In this document: piece by piece, positions 1 to 8,519 of the stretch | How the letters are laid out: each line of letters begins with the position of its first letter | Numbering within the stretch: position 1 is the first letter of the stretch | DNA from: Candidatus Woesearchaeota archaeon | GTDB taxonomy: Archaea; Nanobdellota; Nanobdellia; Woesearchaeales; UBA10216 | Direction: 5' to 3' | Assembly: GCA_016192905.1 (NCBI GenBank) | Contig: JACPTG010000004.1 | Span: forward strand, 69,745-133,744 | Length of the DNA: 64,000 nt | Made by a program: the position numbers and the translations under genes | Notes under the pieces: generated by a model | Databases searched by the model: none | What the model was told of the DNA's origin: nothing | Seen by the model: only the letters and a program-made list of their open reading frames with translations

Positions 1-78
1 GCCAAAGTTTCCAATCCCCGTGGCAGCTGAATCATCTGGAAAAGTTTTTTCAACAGCCACAATTACATCAATTACCAT
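1..78 (-). CDS. Partial unknown protein, N-terminus only
   Basis: The minus strand is open from an ATG at 78 to the window edge, giving 26 codons (MVIDVIVAVEKTFP...). An in-frame TAG lies four codons upstream, so the ATG is the likely start. A TATA-like CTTTATGG lies about 25 nt upstream (around 97-106), as expected for a leaderless archaeal gene. The family cannot be named from so little sequence. It is divergent from the gene at 161. Confidence 0.4.
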   Translation of the reverse strand, partial: MVIDVIVAVEKTFPDDSAATGIGNFG

Positions 79-91
79 CGCTATTCTCTAG

Positions 92-114
92 GGAGCCATA
101 AAGGCCCTGGCTCC
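92..114. promoter_or_regulatory. Inverted repeat in a divergent promoter region
   Basis: GGAGCCA (92-98) and TGGCTCC (108-114) form a perfect 7-bp inverted repeat with a 9-nt loop. It lies between the two divergent genes and close to the minus-strand TATA-like element. It could be an operator or a short RNA hairpin; nothing in the sequence decides. Confidence 0.35.
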
Positions 115-160
115 TGTAAGCGAATTCTGGGTTAATAAAATTGTTCGAGGTGTTTGTAAA

Positions 161-514
161 ATGGCTGATGCTTATATCGATGGCAAAGTCCTGCCTGCAA
201 ATATGGCGTTTTTTGCTGATGTTGCCGGAACATTGCATCCTGAGTGCATGGGAAGTGGAAATTCAGGATACCGTAATTCAGATGTAGCTGTATTTTCAGG
301 AGGCACTGATTATCGCCTGGTACTGCTTGCGGCGAGAGCTCCGCATCAGATTTATGGGCAGGTTTCCCCAATAGTGCGGGCTGCTGTTGTGGAGGGGGAT
401 GTCAGACCTGAAAACCTGGCAGCGATGCTTGAGGGCGTTACACAGAAATATGTCCAAAGTCCTGGTGAGGCTGTGGGTTATTTGCAAAGGCATTCCGCAC
501 AAACAAAAGGTTAA
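161..514 (+). CDS. Hypothetical protein (117 aa)
   Basis: The ORF has an ATG preceded by an SD-like GAGGTG about 10 nt upstream and a TATA-like TTAATAAA near 132. It is followed after 14 nt by another plus-strand gene, so the two probably form a small operon. The protein is soluble, with no signal peptide or membrane segment. I recognise no family. Antisense ORFs of similar size exist here, but they lack comparable start signals. The function is unknown. Confidence 0.55.
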   Translation: MADAYIDGKVLPANMAFFADVAGTLHPECMGSGNSGYRNSDVAVFSGGTDYRLVLLAARAPHQIYGQVSPIVRAAVVEGDVRPENLAAMLEGVTQKYVQSPGEAVGYLQRHSAQTKG

Positions 515-528
515 CTGAGGAGTATCCG

Positions 529-849
529 ATGTTGGCATTGAATCGGACTCTTGCCAGCCTGCTGAACAGCATTGAAAGGGGCTGCGAATTCCGCATGGCT
601 GCGGAGGTTTCAGTAAGATACTCAGTGCAGGAAAGCAGGGTTTATTCAACCCTTTATGACAGGAACGTTAAGGGCGGAGTGGTTCTGGCAAGGGAAAAGG
701 ATGGAAGCTTCAGCCTTTGCGGGCTTGGCCTGGTGACAGGGAACTGGTATGGCAGGGGTGACTCAGCCTTTGCAGCTGGATACGATGAGAATATGCCTCG
801 CCAATACAGGGCATTGGTAAGAGTAACTCTAGAAGGTTATGAGCCTTAA
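529..849 (+). CDS. Hypothetical protein (106 aa)
   Basis: This is the second gene of the small plus-strand operon. It starts 14 nt after the previous stop and has an SD-like GAGGAG ahead of the ATG. The sequence has alternating hydrophobic stretches typical of a small alpha/beta protein (GGVVLAREKDGSFSLCGLG) and no export signal. Its last 21 nt overlap the convergent NAD kinase gene. I do not recognise the family. Confidence 0.55.
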   Translation: MLALNRTLASLLNSIERGCEFRMAAEVSVRYSVQESRVYSTLYDRNVKGGVVLAREKDGSFSLCGLGLVTGNWYGRGDSAFAAGYDENMPRQYRALVRVTLEGYEP

Positions 850-1611
850 AGGCACCTTTGCCCGCCTTACAGTTATCTCCGCACCCTCCTTAAACTGATG
901 CTCATGATGATGGCTGTCAACAACCACAATGCCATTCCAGTTAAGGGACTTTATTTTCAAGGACGCATCAGGCGGAAGCATCCCCTGCAGAAGCCTGGGC
1001 CTTGTCAGCCTGCCGAAAAAAGGCTCCCTGACCAGATATTGCATTCTTTTGTCATGAATGGGAATGCGCTTGCCTCCAGCGCTTCCAATCCAGCCAGTGC
1101 TTCCAGCAGCTGTTGAGACAAGCACGCCGCTGCTCTTCTGGAACTCCTGCCTGCCGCCTATCTTCAAAACATACCTTGCCGTGAGATAAGGCTTTGCGCT
1201 TCCAATGTAAACCTCGTTCACAGCAAGCTCTGGCCTTGAAATCCCGCCCTTGACCCTGATTGTGGACTCAAGCCTGGACAGGCTGACTACCTTATGGCGG
1301 CCCTTCAGCAACAGGCCCAGTTTTCTTTCAAAGTCAGTTTTGGATGCCCTTGCAAAGAACCCCTCGTTTTCCCTCAGATTTGCAGCGACTGAAAGAACAG
1401 GCTGCCTGCCAACATACCTTGCTGTCCTGAGGAAGGTTCCGTCACCCCCAACAGTGATAATCAGGCCAGCCTTTTTCAGCCTGCCTGCCGAAAGCTCATC
1501 CCTGTTTATGCAGGAATGTGCTATTCCGCTTCGGTGCAGCGCCTTCCTTACAACATTCTCTGTCCCAAAAGTGTCCTTATAACACACCACAAGCACGCTT
1601 TTTGGAATCAT
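829..1611 (-). CDS. nadK: NAD kinase
   Basis: The enzyme phosphorylates NAD to NADP in the cytosol. The 260-residue length fits the ATP-NAD kinase family. The signature GGDGTF is at residues 55-60. The NE motif (LAVNEVYIG) and the glycine-rich SSGVLVSTAAGSTGW segment, which matches the family's GDGxxxSTPTGSTAY region, follow in the expected order. The tyrosine usual at the end of that motif is tryptophan here. The gene lies 34 nt downstream of leuS on the same strand, so it is probably co-transcribed. Its 3' end overlaps the convergent hypothetical gene by 21 nt. Confidence 0.88.
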   Translation of the reverse strand: MIPKSVLVVCYKDTFGTENVVRKALHRSGIAHSCINRDELSAGRLKKAGLIITVGGDGTFLRTARYVGRQPVLSVAANLRENEGFFARASKTDFERKLGLLLKGRHKVVSLSRLESTIRVKGGISRPELAVNEVYIGSAKPYLTARYVLKIGGRQEFQKSSGVLVSTAAGSTGWIGSAGGKRIPIHDKRMQYLVREPFFGRLTRPRLLQGMLPPDASLKIKSLNWNGIVVVDSHHHEHQFKEGAEITVRRAKVPLRLITF

Positions 1612-1645
1612 TTTGTCGTTAAATCCAGGTTCATGTTCCGGCCAT

Positions 1646-4507
1646 TTATTTTATTACTATCGCAGGCTTTCCAGGCATTGCCTGCTTTGCCTTTTGTTCG
1701 CTGCTTTTTTCAGCATCCATAATTTCAATGGCTAATCCGAATTCGTCTTTTATGAAATCTTCAGCTTCCTTCAGCACTTTCAGCTCTTGCGCGTGGCTGA
1801 TTTCTGCCTGTGGAAGTTTTCTTGAGCTTACCATTTTCGGCAGGATTTTTTGTATTTCTTCTCCATGTGCCTTGAAGTTCGTGTCTTGCATTATTCCCTT
1901 CAGGACTTTGTCGGGGTTCTCGTCCATGAGCCTGCTGGCCTTGCTGAAAAGCTCATGCTTCCATTCCGGGCTGACAAGCAGGATTGCCTTGCTTGGCTTT
2001 TCAATGTTGGCCAGCCTTATTATTTCCCTTATATCGCTTATTATGCTCCTTATTAATTCTTCGCTCTTGTCGAGGCTGATTTCTATGGCTTTCTGGTTTG
2101 CCCCGGGCCATTTTTCATGTGATACCAGGCCTTTCTTCCCCATTGCGCTCCAGCATTCCTCTGCAAAGTGGGGTGCAAAGGGGGTTAGCATTATGGTCAG
2201 GCTTTCCGAGTATAGCTTTAGGGCTTTCTTGTTTGGCCTGCCTCTTGTTCGTTTCATGTACCATTTAAGGTTGCGTTGCATTTCCAGGAACGAGTGGTAT
2301 AATGCGCTTTTGAACATCATTTTTTCCATGCATTCTGTTGCATTGCTTATGTTCTGGTTTATCTGGCTTTCAAGCCACTTGTCTATTGCCAGTTCATTTT
2401 CTCTTCCTTTTCCATAATGCTCGGAGATGAATTCGTGCACCTCTGTGAGCTTCTTCTTTGCTGTTTCAAGGAACTCCATATCGTAATTTGCATCATCTAT
2501 TCCTTCTCCTGCGTTTGCTGCTGCAAGCCTGACAATGTCCGGGCCATGCTTGGTATAGAGTTCCCTCATTGTGAAGAAGTTGCCTTTTGACTTGGACATC
2601 TTCTCATTGTTGACCATTATCCTTCCATTTATGATAAAGGCTTTCGGCCAGTATTTCTTAGGGAACAGTGCCACATGGTTGAAGATGCAGAATGACAGGT
2701 GGTTTTGGATTAAGTCCTTTGCAGAGTTCCTGAAGTCAAAGGGATACCAGTACTCAAAATCAGCCCTCATTGTATCAACCATTTTTATTGGTATTCCTGT
2801 TGACTTTGAAACATGGCTGGCTTCCCCTTTGCCGTGGAACACATAATCCCAGAACTCGTCGTTTAGTTTTTCTGTGCTGAACCCGTAATCTTTTGGATTT
2901 TCAAGGTATTTTGATATTGTCCCGTAAGCCATCTGTATGGTGGAATCTGATAGCGATTCTATTACCCAGTTTTGGTCCCATGGCAGCTTTGTTCCAAGGC
3001 CATATTCTCGGGTGCATGCCCAGTGGTCAAGCCAGTCCAGGACATAGTCAAATTGCTTCCTTACAACCTCAGGGTATATCTGCATTGAGCCAAGGCATTC
3101 ATGGGCCTTTTCCTTCCATGCAGGGTCATTGTATTCGATGAACCACTGGTCCTCAACTATCTTCACAACGCAGGGTGTCAGGCATCTGCAGACTACTTTT
3201 CCAGTTAGCTCATGGAACATAACCGCATCCCCTGACTTCAGGAGGTCTTTTTTAATGACCGCCTGGGCCTCAGGTACACTCAGGCCTGCGTACTTGCCGC
3301 AGTTTTTCTTCATTATTCCCTTTCTGTATACAGACCTGTTAAGCTCTCCCTTGGCTTCCTCAAGCTTTTCCTTCTCGGCAGGGGATTTTATCCTGTATTT
3401 GTCAAGCATCTCCTGGCCAAGGTTGTCTCCCATTCCTTCAACGCTGATTATGGATATCGGCTTCAGGCTCTGCACAACTTTGGGGTCCAGGTTGTATTTT
3501 TTAACCATGCCAGGATTAGCCTGGAGGCGCTGGCATTCCATAAGGTCAATCGGGTCCTCCAAAGCAGAATATACAATTCCAGAGCCCACGCCGGACTCAA
3601 TAAACCCTGCAGGGGCGATGTACAGTTCATAGTCAACCAGCGGTCCCTTTGCCCATTTGCCGATTAGCTCAGAGGCCTTTACTTCGCCTATTACCCTGGC
3701 CTTTGAATGCTGCTGCCCTATCTTTTCCACAGCCTCCCTGCTAACCACCCATTTCTCTGAATTGACCTCTACAACGCTGTACGTCACATCAGGGTTCACC
3801 CAGAGATGAGTCTGGCCAAGCAGGGCGTCAGGCCTTGTTGTCCCGGCCATGATATACTTGTCTGAATCCTTCAGCCTGAACTTGGCCCAAATAAAATCCT
3901 TTGGAGTCTCGCCCTCACCATCAGCCCTGTCGTGGTCTCCCACGGGCACGTTGTCTTTAGGACACCATACGACCGGATGCTTTCCTTTTTTCACAAGTCC
4001 CTTTTCATGCAGCCTGTTGAACTGCCATGTAATGAACGCGTCATACGACGGGTTAAGGTGTGTTGTCCTGAACGCATACCTTTCATCAATTGCAAAGCCC
4101 ATTGCCTTTGAATCCTTCAGGGTTTCCTTCGGGAAATAGTCGCACCAGTATTCAGGGTCGGCGAATTTTGGGATTTCCCTCTCATCTATTCCCATTTTCT
4201 TCAGCGTTTCTATCTGCGTTTTTTCGCCCTCCCTGACTCTCTGCGCTGCAGCTATTATCGGGGTGCCGGTGCAGTGGTAGCCGTACTTTGCAAGGACATT
4301 GAAGCCCTTCATTCTCTTATAACGCATCACTATCTCAGAAAAGGTATAAGTGAACAAGTGGCCGAGGTGCAACAGCCCGCTCATGTAAGGGTAGACTATG
4401 GCGACGTAATACTTGGGCTTCTTCCTGTTTCCTGCATCAGCTTGGAATATCCTTTCCCGCTCCCACTCACGCTGCCATTTGGCCGCGATTTTATTAAAGT
4501 CCAGCAT
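1646..4507 (-). CDS. leuS: Leucyl-tRNA synthetase, archaeal type
   Basis: This class I synthetase charges tRNA-Leu. The 953-residue length matches archaeal/eukaryotic LeuRS. The HIGH motif appears as HLGH at residues 47-50 and the KMSKS motif as EKMSKSKGNF near residue 635. The editing (CP1) insertion lies between them and an anticodon-binding helical domain follows. A TATA element (CTTTTAAAAG) lies about 25 nt upstream of the ATG, which suggests a leaderless transcript continuing into nadK. The gene is divergent from the lipoprotein gene at 4623. Confidence 0.95.
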   Translation of the reverse strand: MLDFNKIAAKWQREWERERIFQADAGNRKKPKYYVAIVYPYMSGLLHLGHLFTYTFSEIVMRYKRMKGFNVLAKYGYHCTGTPIIAAAQRVREGEKTQIETLKKMGIDEREIPKFADPEYWCDYFPKETLKDSKAMGFAIDERYAFRTTHLNPSYDAFITWQFNRLHEKGLVKKGKHPVVWCPKDNVPVGDHDRADGEGETPKDFIWAKFRLKDSDKYIMAGTTRPDALLGQTHLWVNPDVTYSVVEVNSEKWVVSREAVEKIGQQHSKARVIGEVKASELIGKWAKGPLVDYELYIAPAGFIESGVGSGIVYSALEDPIDLMECQRLQANPGMVKKYNLDPKVVQSLKPISIISVEGMGDNLGQEMLDKYRIKSPAEKEKLEEAKGELNRSVYRKGIMKKNCGKYAGLSVPEAQAVIKKDLLKSGDAVMFHELTGKVVCRCLTPCVVKIVEDQWFIEYNDPAWKEKAHECLGSMQIYPEVVRKQFDYVLDWLDHWACTREYGLGTKLPWDQNWVIESLSDSTIQMAYGTISKYLENPKDYGFSTEKLNDEFWDYVFHGKGEASHVSKSTGIPIKMVDTMRADFEYWYPFDFRNSAKDLIQNHLSFCIFNHVALFPKKYWPKAFIINGRIMVNNEKMSKSKGNFFTMRELYTKHGPDIVRLAAANAGEGIDDANYDMEFLETAKKKLTEVHEFISEHYGKGRENELAIDKWLESQINQNISNATECMEKMMFKSALYHSFLEMQRNLKWYMKRTRGRPNKKALKLYSESLTIMLTPFAPHFAEECWSAMGKKGLVSHEKWPGANQKAIEISLDKSEELIRSIISDIREIIRLANIEKPSKAILLVSPEWKHELFSKASRLMDENPDKVLKGIMQDTNFKAHGEEIQKILPKMVSSRKLPQAEISHAQELKVLKEAEDFIKDEFGLAIEIMDAEKSSEQKAKQAMPGKPAIVIK

Positions 4508-4622
4508 ACCGCAGCGGGGTAGGCGTTGGCTTTTAAAAGTTTGCCAATATCAACATATTAACTTCAAACTGCCTTGGAACTATCACAAGGCTTTTAATGT
4601 AGCCCTGAGCACGCCTGTGCAT

Positions 4623-5102
4623 ATGGGGTTTTGCATACGAGGTTTTTGGATTTGCGCCCTTGCACTTATCCTGGCAGGCTGTGCTGCACAGGAGCCCAGG
4701 GTTGATTATCTCGGCCCTTCGGATAACCTTTCGATTAGCTATTCCAGCACCAGCTTTGCATTCTCCCCTTACAGGGAAACCATTGAAGTCTTTCCAAACG
4801 GCAGCATAAGCTACCGCTACTACGAGTTGGACAGGGCGGGGCAGGTTGTAAACATCACCGCGGCTTCTGACAAAGAACTGGGCGCTGATTACGACAGGCT
4901 GATATCCATTATAACAGAACAGCCTGATTTCTTCTCGGTTCCAAAAGAGCTCAGGAATGAGCAGTGCAGGGACGGGGCTGAAGAGGAGCTTGCAATTGAA
5001 TATAACGGGAGGTTTCACTCTGTTTCTGCCTCCTGCCCTGAGAACGCCAAGTTTACAAGCATCACCAACTTCCTGAATGGGCTTTTTGCAGCTAACCGGT
5101 AA
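4623..5102 (+). CDS. Small predicted lipoprotein (159 aa)
   Basis: The ORF track extends further upstream, but the ATG at 4623 gives a signal peptide with a lipobox (ICALALILAGC). It is also correctly spaced from a TATA-like CTTTTAAT near 4590. The mature part is a compact polar domain with two later cysteines (EQCRDG and SASCPEN) that could form a disulfide. It is probably anchored outside the cell membrane. I recognise no family. The gene stops 1 nt before the convergent PIN-domain gene. Confidence 0.7.
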   Translation: MGFCIRGFWICALALILAGCAAQEPRVDYLGPSDNLSISYSSTSFAFSPYRETIEVFPNGSISYRYYELDRAGQVVNITAASDKELGADYDRLISIITEQPDFFSVPKELRNEQCRDGAEEELAIEYNGRFHSVSASCPENAKFTSITNFLNGLFAANR

Positions 5103-5103
5103 A

Positions 5104-5538
5104 TTAAGCTATAACTTCAAGGTCTAGCTTTTCAAAAAGCCTGTCGAAAGTTGCGATTCGGCGGATTTGGCCCATGCGCATTATTGCCTGCGTAGTGCAA
5201 TCTGTAAAGCTGAACGGCTCGTTCGAGGAATCAAAAATCCTGTAAGCCACCTCAAAAGTATGGATATCTGCATGGATTATGCAAATGGTTCCCTTAATCT
5301 GTCTTCCAACCGTTTTAGAGCTTTCCTTGCCAAATTTTCTGAGCGTTACAGACAAAACCTCGTCAAAAACATCTGCTGAGGTCACAGCCAAGCCATATTC
5401 ATTTTCGTCAATAGCCTTTGACAACTCGACGGCCCTTTTGTGGTGTACGTCTGTTTCCATGTAAACCGCCAATAGGTAACTTGCGTCAAGAAAAACAGGC
5501 ACACGCTCACCCGTAAAGAATCTCATCCACCTGCTCAC
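5104..5538 (-). CDS. PIN-domain ribonuclease, VapC-type toxin
   Basis: The 144-residue protein carries the acidic residues of the PIN fold in order: FLDASYLL (D), DVFDEVLSV (E), FSFTDCTTQAIM (D) and IATFDRLFE (D). PIN toxins of this size are metal-dependent RNases neutralised by a cognate antitoxin. The gene overlaps the 3' end of a small upstream gene by about 32 nt, the usual toxin-antitoxin arrangement. The start may be the ATG at 5526 rather than the first one. Confidence 0.8.
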   Translation of the reverse strand: MSRWMRFFTGERVPVFLDASYLLAVYMETDVHHKRAVELSKAIDENEYGLAVTSADVFDEVLSVTLRKFGKESSKTVGRQIKGTICIIHADIHTFEVAYRIFDSSNEPFSFTDCTTQAIMRMGQIRRIATFDRLFEKLDLEVIA

Positions 5539-5740
5539 TATAAAAGGTGGTCTTTCCGTTCCCCTTCTCTGTCTTCCAATTGCTTAGTTTGAGCCTTGGC
5601 TTTCTTGACTCAGCAAGCCACCTCTCTATAGCCAGCGAAAGGGCAGCCCCTACTGGCATCTTCCATCTTGCAGCCTCAGCCTTAAGCTCGCTGAACGCAT
5701 CCTCATCAACATTCTTTATCGTTACCTGTATTCTACCCAT
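5507..5740 (-). CDS. Antitoxin-like protein paired with a PIN toxin
   Basis: I chose the ATG at 5740 (MGRIQVTIKNVDEDAF), because this N-terminus resembles a ribbon-helix-helix DNA-binding strand. The track's earlier start adds six residues. The protein is 77 residues: an N-terminal strand and helices, then a basic C-terminal part that could bind the toxin. It lies directly upstream of and overlaps the PIN gene. RHH-type antitoxins usually repress their own operon. The family assignment is inferred from layout and pattern. Confidence 0.65.
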   Translation of the reverse strand: MGRIQVTIKNVDEDAFSELKAEAARWKMPVGAALSLAIERWLAESRKPRLKLSNWKTEKGNGKTTFYSEQVDEILYG

Positions 5741-5781
5741 GAGGTAAAACAAGTACAACTAGTATTTAAAATTTGCCATTT

Positions 5782-5979
5782 TCAAAACTTCTTGAACTGG
5801 GCAGCGGTGTCAACGAGGTCAACGTGGCCGAGCATCACGCCCCTGCAGCAGTACCTCTCAAGGCCGAGGTCGTCAAGTATCTTTTTCCTGTCCTCACCCT
5901 TCTGCAGGCGCTCCTGGTACTGCTCCCAAAGATGGCCTACAGGCTTCCCACAGCTCCAGCATCGAAGAGGTATTATCAT
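5782..5979 (-). CDS. rpo10: RNA polymerase subunit Rpo10 (N)
   Basis: Starting at the internal ATG at 5979 gives 65 residues beginning MIIPLRCWSCGKPVG, the usual length and N-terminus of archaeal RpoN/Rpb10. The zinc ligands are CWSC near the start and the CC pair in RYCCRGVML. The end, LGHVDLVDTAAQF, also matches the family. The ORF track's extra 31 residues run into the spacer after uS9 and are probably untranslated. This is the last gene of the ribosomal/RNA polymerase operon, as in other archaea. Confidence 0.93.
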   Translation of the reverse strand: MIIPLRCWSCGKPVGHLWEQYQERLQKGEDRKKILDDLGLERYCCRGVMLGHVDLVDTAAQFKKF

Positions 5980-6028
5980 GCCCTTCCCCCCATGGCATCG
6001 CATATGCCAAATATCGCGTAAATCATGC

Positions 6029-6439
6029 TCACCTGTAACTCTTCTGCGTCTTTGCCCTTGCCTTTCCTGCACTGTTCGGCTTCCTATCCTCCCTCTGCCT
6101 TACGTCAGCAACAAGAAGGTGCCTGTCGTACTCCAGGAATTCCTTTTCCAGGTCCTTATCCTTGGTGTGGTCAATAAGCGCCCTGGCTATCGTCAGCCTG
6201 GCAGCCTCAGCCTGGCTGAAAATGCCGCCGCCCCTAACATTGACTCTTATGTCCACCTTTGAAACATTATCCCCTGCTATCAGAAGGGGCTCCATTATTT
6301 TCATTCTTGCAAGCCTGGGCTGGTATGCCTCAAGCAGCACGCCGTTTATCCTTACCTCGCCATTTCCAGGCTTTAAGACTGACCTGGCAACTGCCTTCTT
6401 CCTCTTTCCTGAAGTGTTCACTAACTTAACTGCAGTCAT
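6029..6439 (-). CDS. rps9: Ribosomal protein uS9
   Basis: The 136-residue protein starts at the ATG that overlaps the uL13 stop (ATGA). It carries the uS9 pattern: SGKRKKAVARSVLKPG near the N-terminus, RVNVRGGGIFSQAEAARL in the centre and a basic C-terminal tail that in uS9 reaches the ribosomal P site. The tail ends QKSYR rather than the usual SKR. Translational coupling to uL13 is likely. Confidence 0.95.
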   Translation of the reverse strand: MTAVKLVNTSGKRKKAVARSVLKPGNGEVRINGVLLEAYQPRLARMKIMEPLLIAGDNVSKVDIRVNVRGGGIFSQAEAARLTIARALIDHTKDKDLEKEFLEYDRHLLVADVRQREDRKPNSAGKARAKTQKSYR

Positions 6440-6843
6440 TTTGCTATAAGCCTGCAAAGCTCCCTCACAGTTATGTAGTTTCTTGCGCTTGACTTTCGTA
6501 TGTCAGCTGCCTCAATAGTTTCCGCCTTTCCGCTGAACTCGGCAGGAAGGCCTATGAAGCACCTGACTTTCCTAAAAGCATCCCTTCCCCTTGCCTTTTT
6601 CCTTGGCACCATCCCCCTGATGGCCCTTCTTACATAGAGGTCAGGCCTTTTCTGGAAAAACGGGCCCTGCGTCGGCTGGCCAAGCTCCGTCCTCAGCCTA
6701 TGCTTAAGCAATATGTCCTTTTTCCTGCCGGTTATAACCGCCTTTTCTGAGTTGACTATAACAACCTCCTCGCCGCCCAATGCCTTTTTTGCAGCCAGAG
6801 TTGCCATCCTCCCAAGTATCAAGCCTGAAGCGTCGATTATCAT
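6436..6843 (-). CDS. rpl13: Ribosomal protein uL13
   Basis: The 135-residue protein begins MIIDASGLILGRMATLAAK, typical of archaeal uL13. It includes VVIVNSEKAVITGRK, RRAIRGMVPRKKARG and the CFIGLP segment. I used the internal ATG at 6843, which overlaps the eL18 stop as ATGA; the longer ORF in the track is an upstream extension through eL18 sequence. Confidence 0.95.
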   Translation of the reverse strand: MIIDASGLILGRMATLAAKKALGGEEVVIVNSEKAVITGRKKDILLKHRLRTELGQPTQGPFFQKRPDLYVRRAIRGMVPRKKARGRDAFRKVRCFIGLPAEFSGKAETIEAADIRKSSARNYITVRELCRLIAK

Positions 6844-7196
6844 CCTATTATCCTCACATTCTTGCCGTCTGAAGAGCTCATGAGTTCTGCGATTGTCATG
6901 GACTTTGCGTTTGCCCTGGATATTTTTTCCTCTGCCTGCCTGGAGAAGCTCCACGCTGCGATGGTCACCGGCTTCTCAAGCACGCCTGAGCTAAGCACCT
7001 TTCCAGGCACAACAACAGTCTCGCCCTCTGCAGCGTGCCTGTTTATCCTTGAAAGGTTGACAGCCCTCCTGTTCCTCGTGGGCTTCTCAAGGTCAGCGGC
7101 TATACGCTTCCAGAGCATTGCCTTCTCTGCATAAGCCTTCTTTCTCAGTTCCTCAATAAGCCGCCTCAGCTGCTCGTTTGTTGGTCCTGTTCTCAT
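6840..7196 (-). CDS. rpl18e: Ribosomal protein eL18
   Basis: The 118-residue protein begins MRTGPTNEQLRRLIEELRK and contains NLSRINRHAAEGETVVVPGKVL, the hallmark of eL18. The ATG at 7196 is used because the upstream extension runs into tRNA sequence. The gene follows the tRNA-Leu by 10 nt, so one primary transcript probably carries both tRNA and mRNA and must be processed. Confidence 0.93.
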   Translation of the reverse strand: MRTGPTNEQLRRLIEELRKKAYAEKAMLWKRIAADLEKPTRNRRAVNLSRINRHAAEGETVVVPGKVLSSGVLEKPVTIAAWSFSRQAEEKISRANAKSMTIAELMSSSDGKNVRIIG

Positions 7197-7206
7197 TTTC
7201 TTATAA

Positions 7207-7323
7207 TGCGGGGGACGAGATTCGAACTCGCGCACCCACTAAGGGACAAGGCCCTCAACCCTAAGCTCCATACGCATCTGCTCGCATGAATTTGCGCATT
7301 TGGCCAGGCTCTGCCACCCCCGC
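7207..7323 (-). tRNA. tRNA-Leu (anticodon GAG) with a ~31-nt insertion
   Basis: On the minus strand a 7-bp acceptor stem forms between GCGGGGG (7317-7323) and CCCCCGC (7208-7214), with discriminator A. The D arm is GCA/TGC with a CCTGGCCAAA loop. The T arm is GCGAG-TTCGAAT-CTCGT. The long variable arm TCCCTTAGTGGGTGC is typical of tRNA-Leu. The best anticodon arm is CAGGG-TTGAGGG-CCTTG with anticodon GAG. It only forms if about 31 nt between positions 27 and 28/29 are removed. The gene is 117 nt against about 86 expected. The extra sequence folds into an 8-bp hairpin. It sits between rpo3 and rpl18e inside the operon. I recall the arrangement tRNA-Leu then eL18-uL13-uS9 from Haloarcula. Confidence 0.8.
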
Positions 7324-7326
7324 ATC

Positions 7327-8115
7327 TTATTTTTTACCCAGCTCCTTCTGAAGCTGCTCCAGCTTTTCCTCATAAATGGCCATGGCCTGCCTGAGTATTT
7401 CCCTGCATTCCAGCTGGCCCCATGATTCCACGAAGAGCACGAAGTCATTTTCCTTCTCCTCAACCTTTACAGCGCCGCCTGTCAATTCCTCTATGGAGTC
7501 GCTAATATGGCTCTTTGCCAGCGCCCTTTCATCCACCGATACCTTGCCTGCCTTTGCGCTGAATATAGTCGGGTACTTCTCCACAAGCTCAGGGTCCTTT
7601 ATGTCCCCTGTAACCTTTATTTGCGGGTAATGCTTATAGTAAACCAGGCCAGGGCTCCACTTTGCATGCTGCTTTCCCCTTCCGAGCATTGCTGTAGCCT
7701 CAACCTCAATCTTCTGGCCCTTGAGAAGCTTTACTATGGGCATTTTGCCGTGCACTGGCTTGACCTTAGGGTCCTTTGACTTCAGCTCATCTGAATACAC
7801 GTAAGCTGCCTCTGCTGAGCTTAAGGACAGCTTTGCCTGGCATCTCGCACAGCCTGCGCCATTGCACTTGCATTCCTCAGGAAGGGTGTAATCATCGAGC
7901 TCTGTTTTCAGCGGGACAAGGCCGAGCCTGAGCGCAACCATCTCATCATACAGCACTGAGCTGTTCTTCCGTATTTCCACATCCTCAATTGCAAGGACCG
8001 GGACTTCCTCCATTGCCAAGCGCCTAATGGCGTTCAACATTGCAGAATCAGAGCCTGTAATAAGCACAGCAAGCCTGTTCGCCTTCCTGTCATAGTCAAG
8101 GACCTCGATTTCCAT
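7327..8115 (-). CDS. rpo3: RNA polymerase subunit Rpo3 (D)
   Basis: The 262-residue protein begins MEIEVLDYDRKANRLAVLI and shows the alpha-like dimerisation signature LNAIRRLAMEEVPVLAIEDVEI. A cysteine cluster (ECKCNGAGCARC, residues ~100-110) forms the metal or Fe-S binding insertion seen in many euryarchaeal D subunits. With Rpo11 it nucleates polymerase assembly. It follows uS11 by 3 nt on the same strand and precedes the tRNA-Leu. Confidence 0.94.
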   Translation of the reverse strand: MEIEVLDYDRKANRLAVLITGSDSAMLNAIRRLAMEEVPVLAIEDVEIRKNSSVLYDEMVALRLGLVPLKTELDDYTLPEECKCNGAGCARCQAKLSLSSAEAAYVYSDELKSKDPKVKPVHGKMPIVKLLKGQKIEVEATAMLGRGKQHAKWSPGLVYYKHYPQIKVTGDIKDPELVEKYPTIFSAKAGKVSVDERALAKSHISDSIEELTGGAVKVEEKENDFVLFVESWGQLECREILRQAMAIYEEKLEQLQKELGKK

Positions 8116-8118
8116 TTC

Positions 8119-8517
8119 TCACACTCTCCTTCCCCTTTTACCGCCTTTCTTCCTGCAGCCGTCATGGGGTATTGGCGTGACATCCTCTATTATGCCAATC
8201 TTCAGCCCCATCCTTGAAAGCGCCCTCACTGCGGCCTGCGCCCCTGGCCCTGGGTTGCTTGGGCCGTCATGGCCTCCAGGAGCCTTTATCTTTACATGTA
8301 TCCCGGTAATTCCCTTTTCGAAAGCTGTCTCAGCCGCCTTCTTTGCAGCTATCATTGCCGCTGTCGGCGAACTCTCCATCCTGTCTGCCTTAACAACCAT
8401 CCCTCCCGAGGCCTTGCTTATAGTCTCTGTCCCTGTCACGTCAGTGATGTGTATAATTGTGTTGTTGTAGCTGGAGAAAATGTGCGCGATTCCCCACCTA
8501 GTATCCTGCCTTGCCAT
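8119..8517 (-). CDS. rps11: Ribosomal protein uS11
   Basis: The protein starts at the ATG at 8517 ([20 protein letters not shown]). A GTG at 8523 that overlaps the uS4 stop is the alternative. The C-terminus ([21 protein letters not shown]) is the invariant uS11 end that lines the mRNA exit path. It lies in the standard archaeal order uS13-uS4-uS11-Rpo3. Confidence 0.95.
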   Translation of the reverse strand: MARQDTRWGIAHIFSSYNNTIIHITDVTGTETISKASGGMVVKADRMESSPTAAMIAAKKAAETAFEKGITGIHVKIKAPGGHDGPSNPGPGAQAAVRALSRMGLKIGIIEDVTPIPHDGCRKKGGKRGRRV

Positions 8518-8519
8518 TT

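Noticed and set aside
1728-2417. 229-aa plus-strand ORF
   Set aside because: It is a shadow of leuS on the opposite strand (Ser/Phe/Leu-rich).
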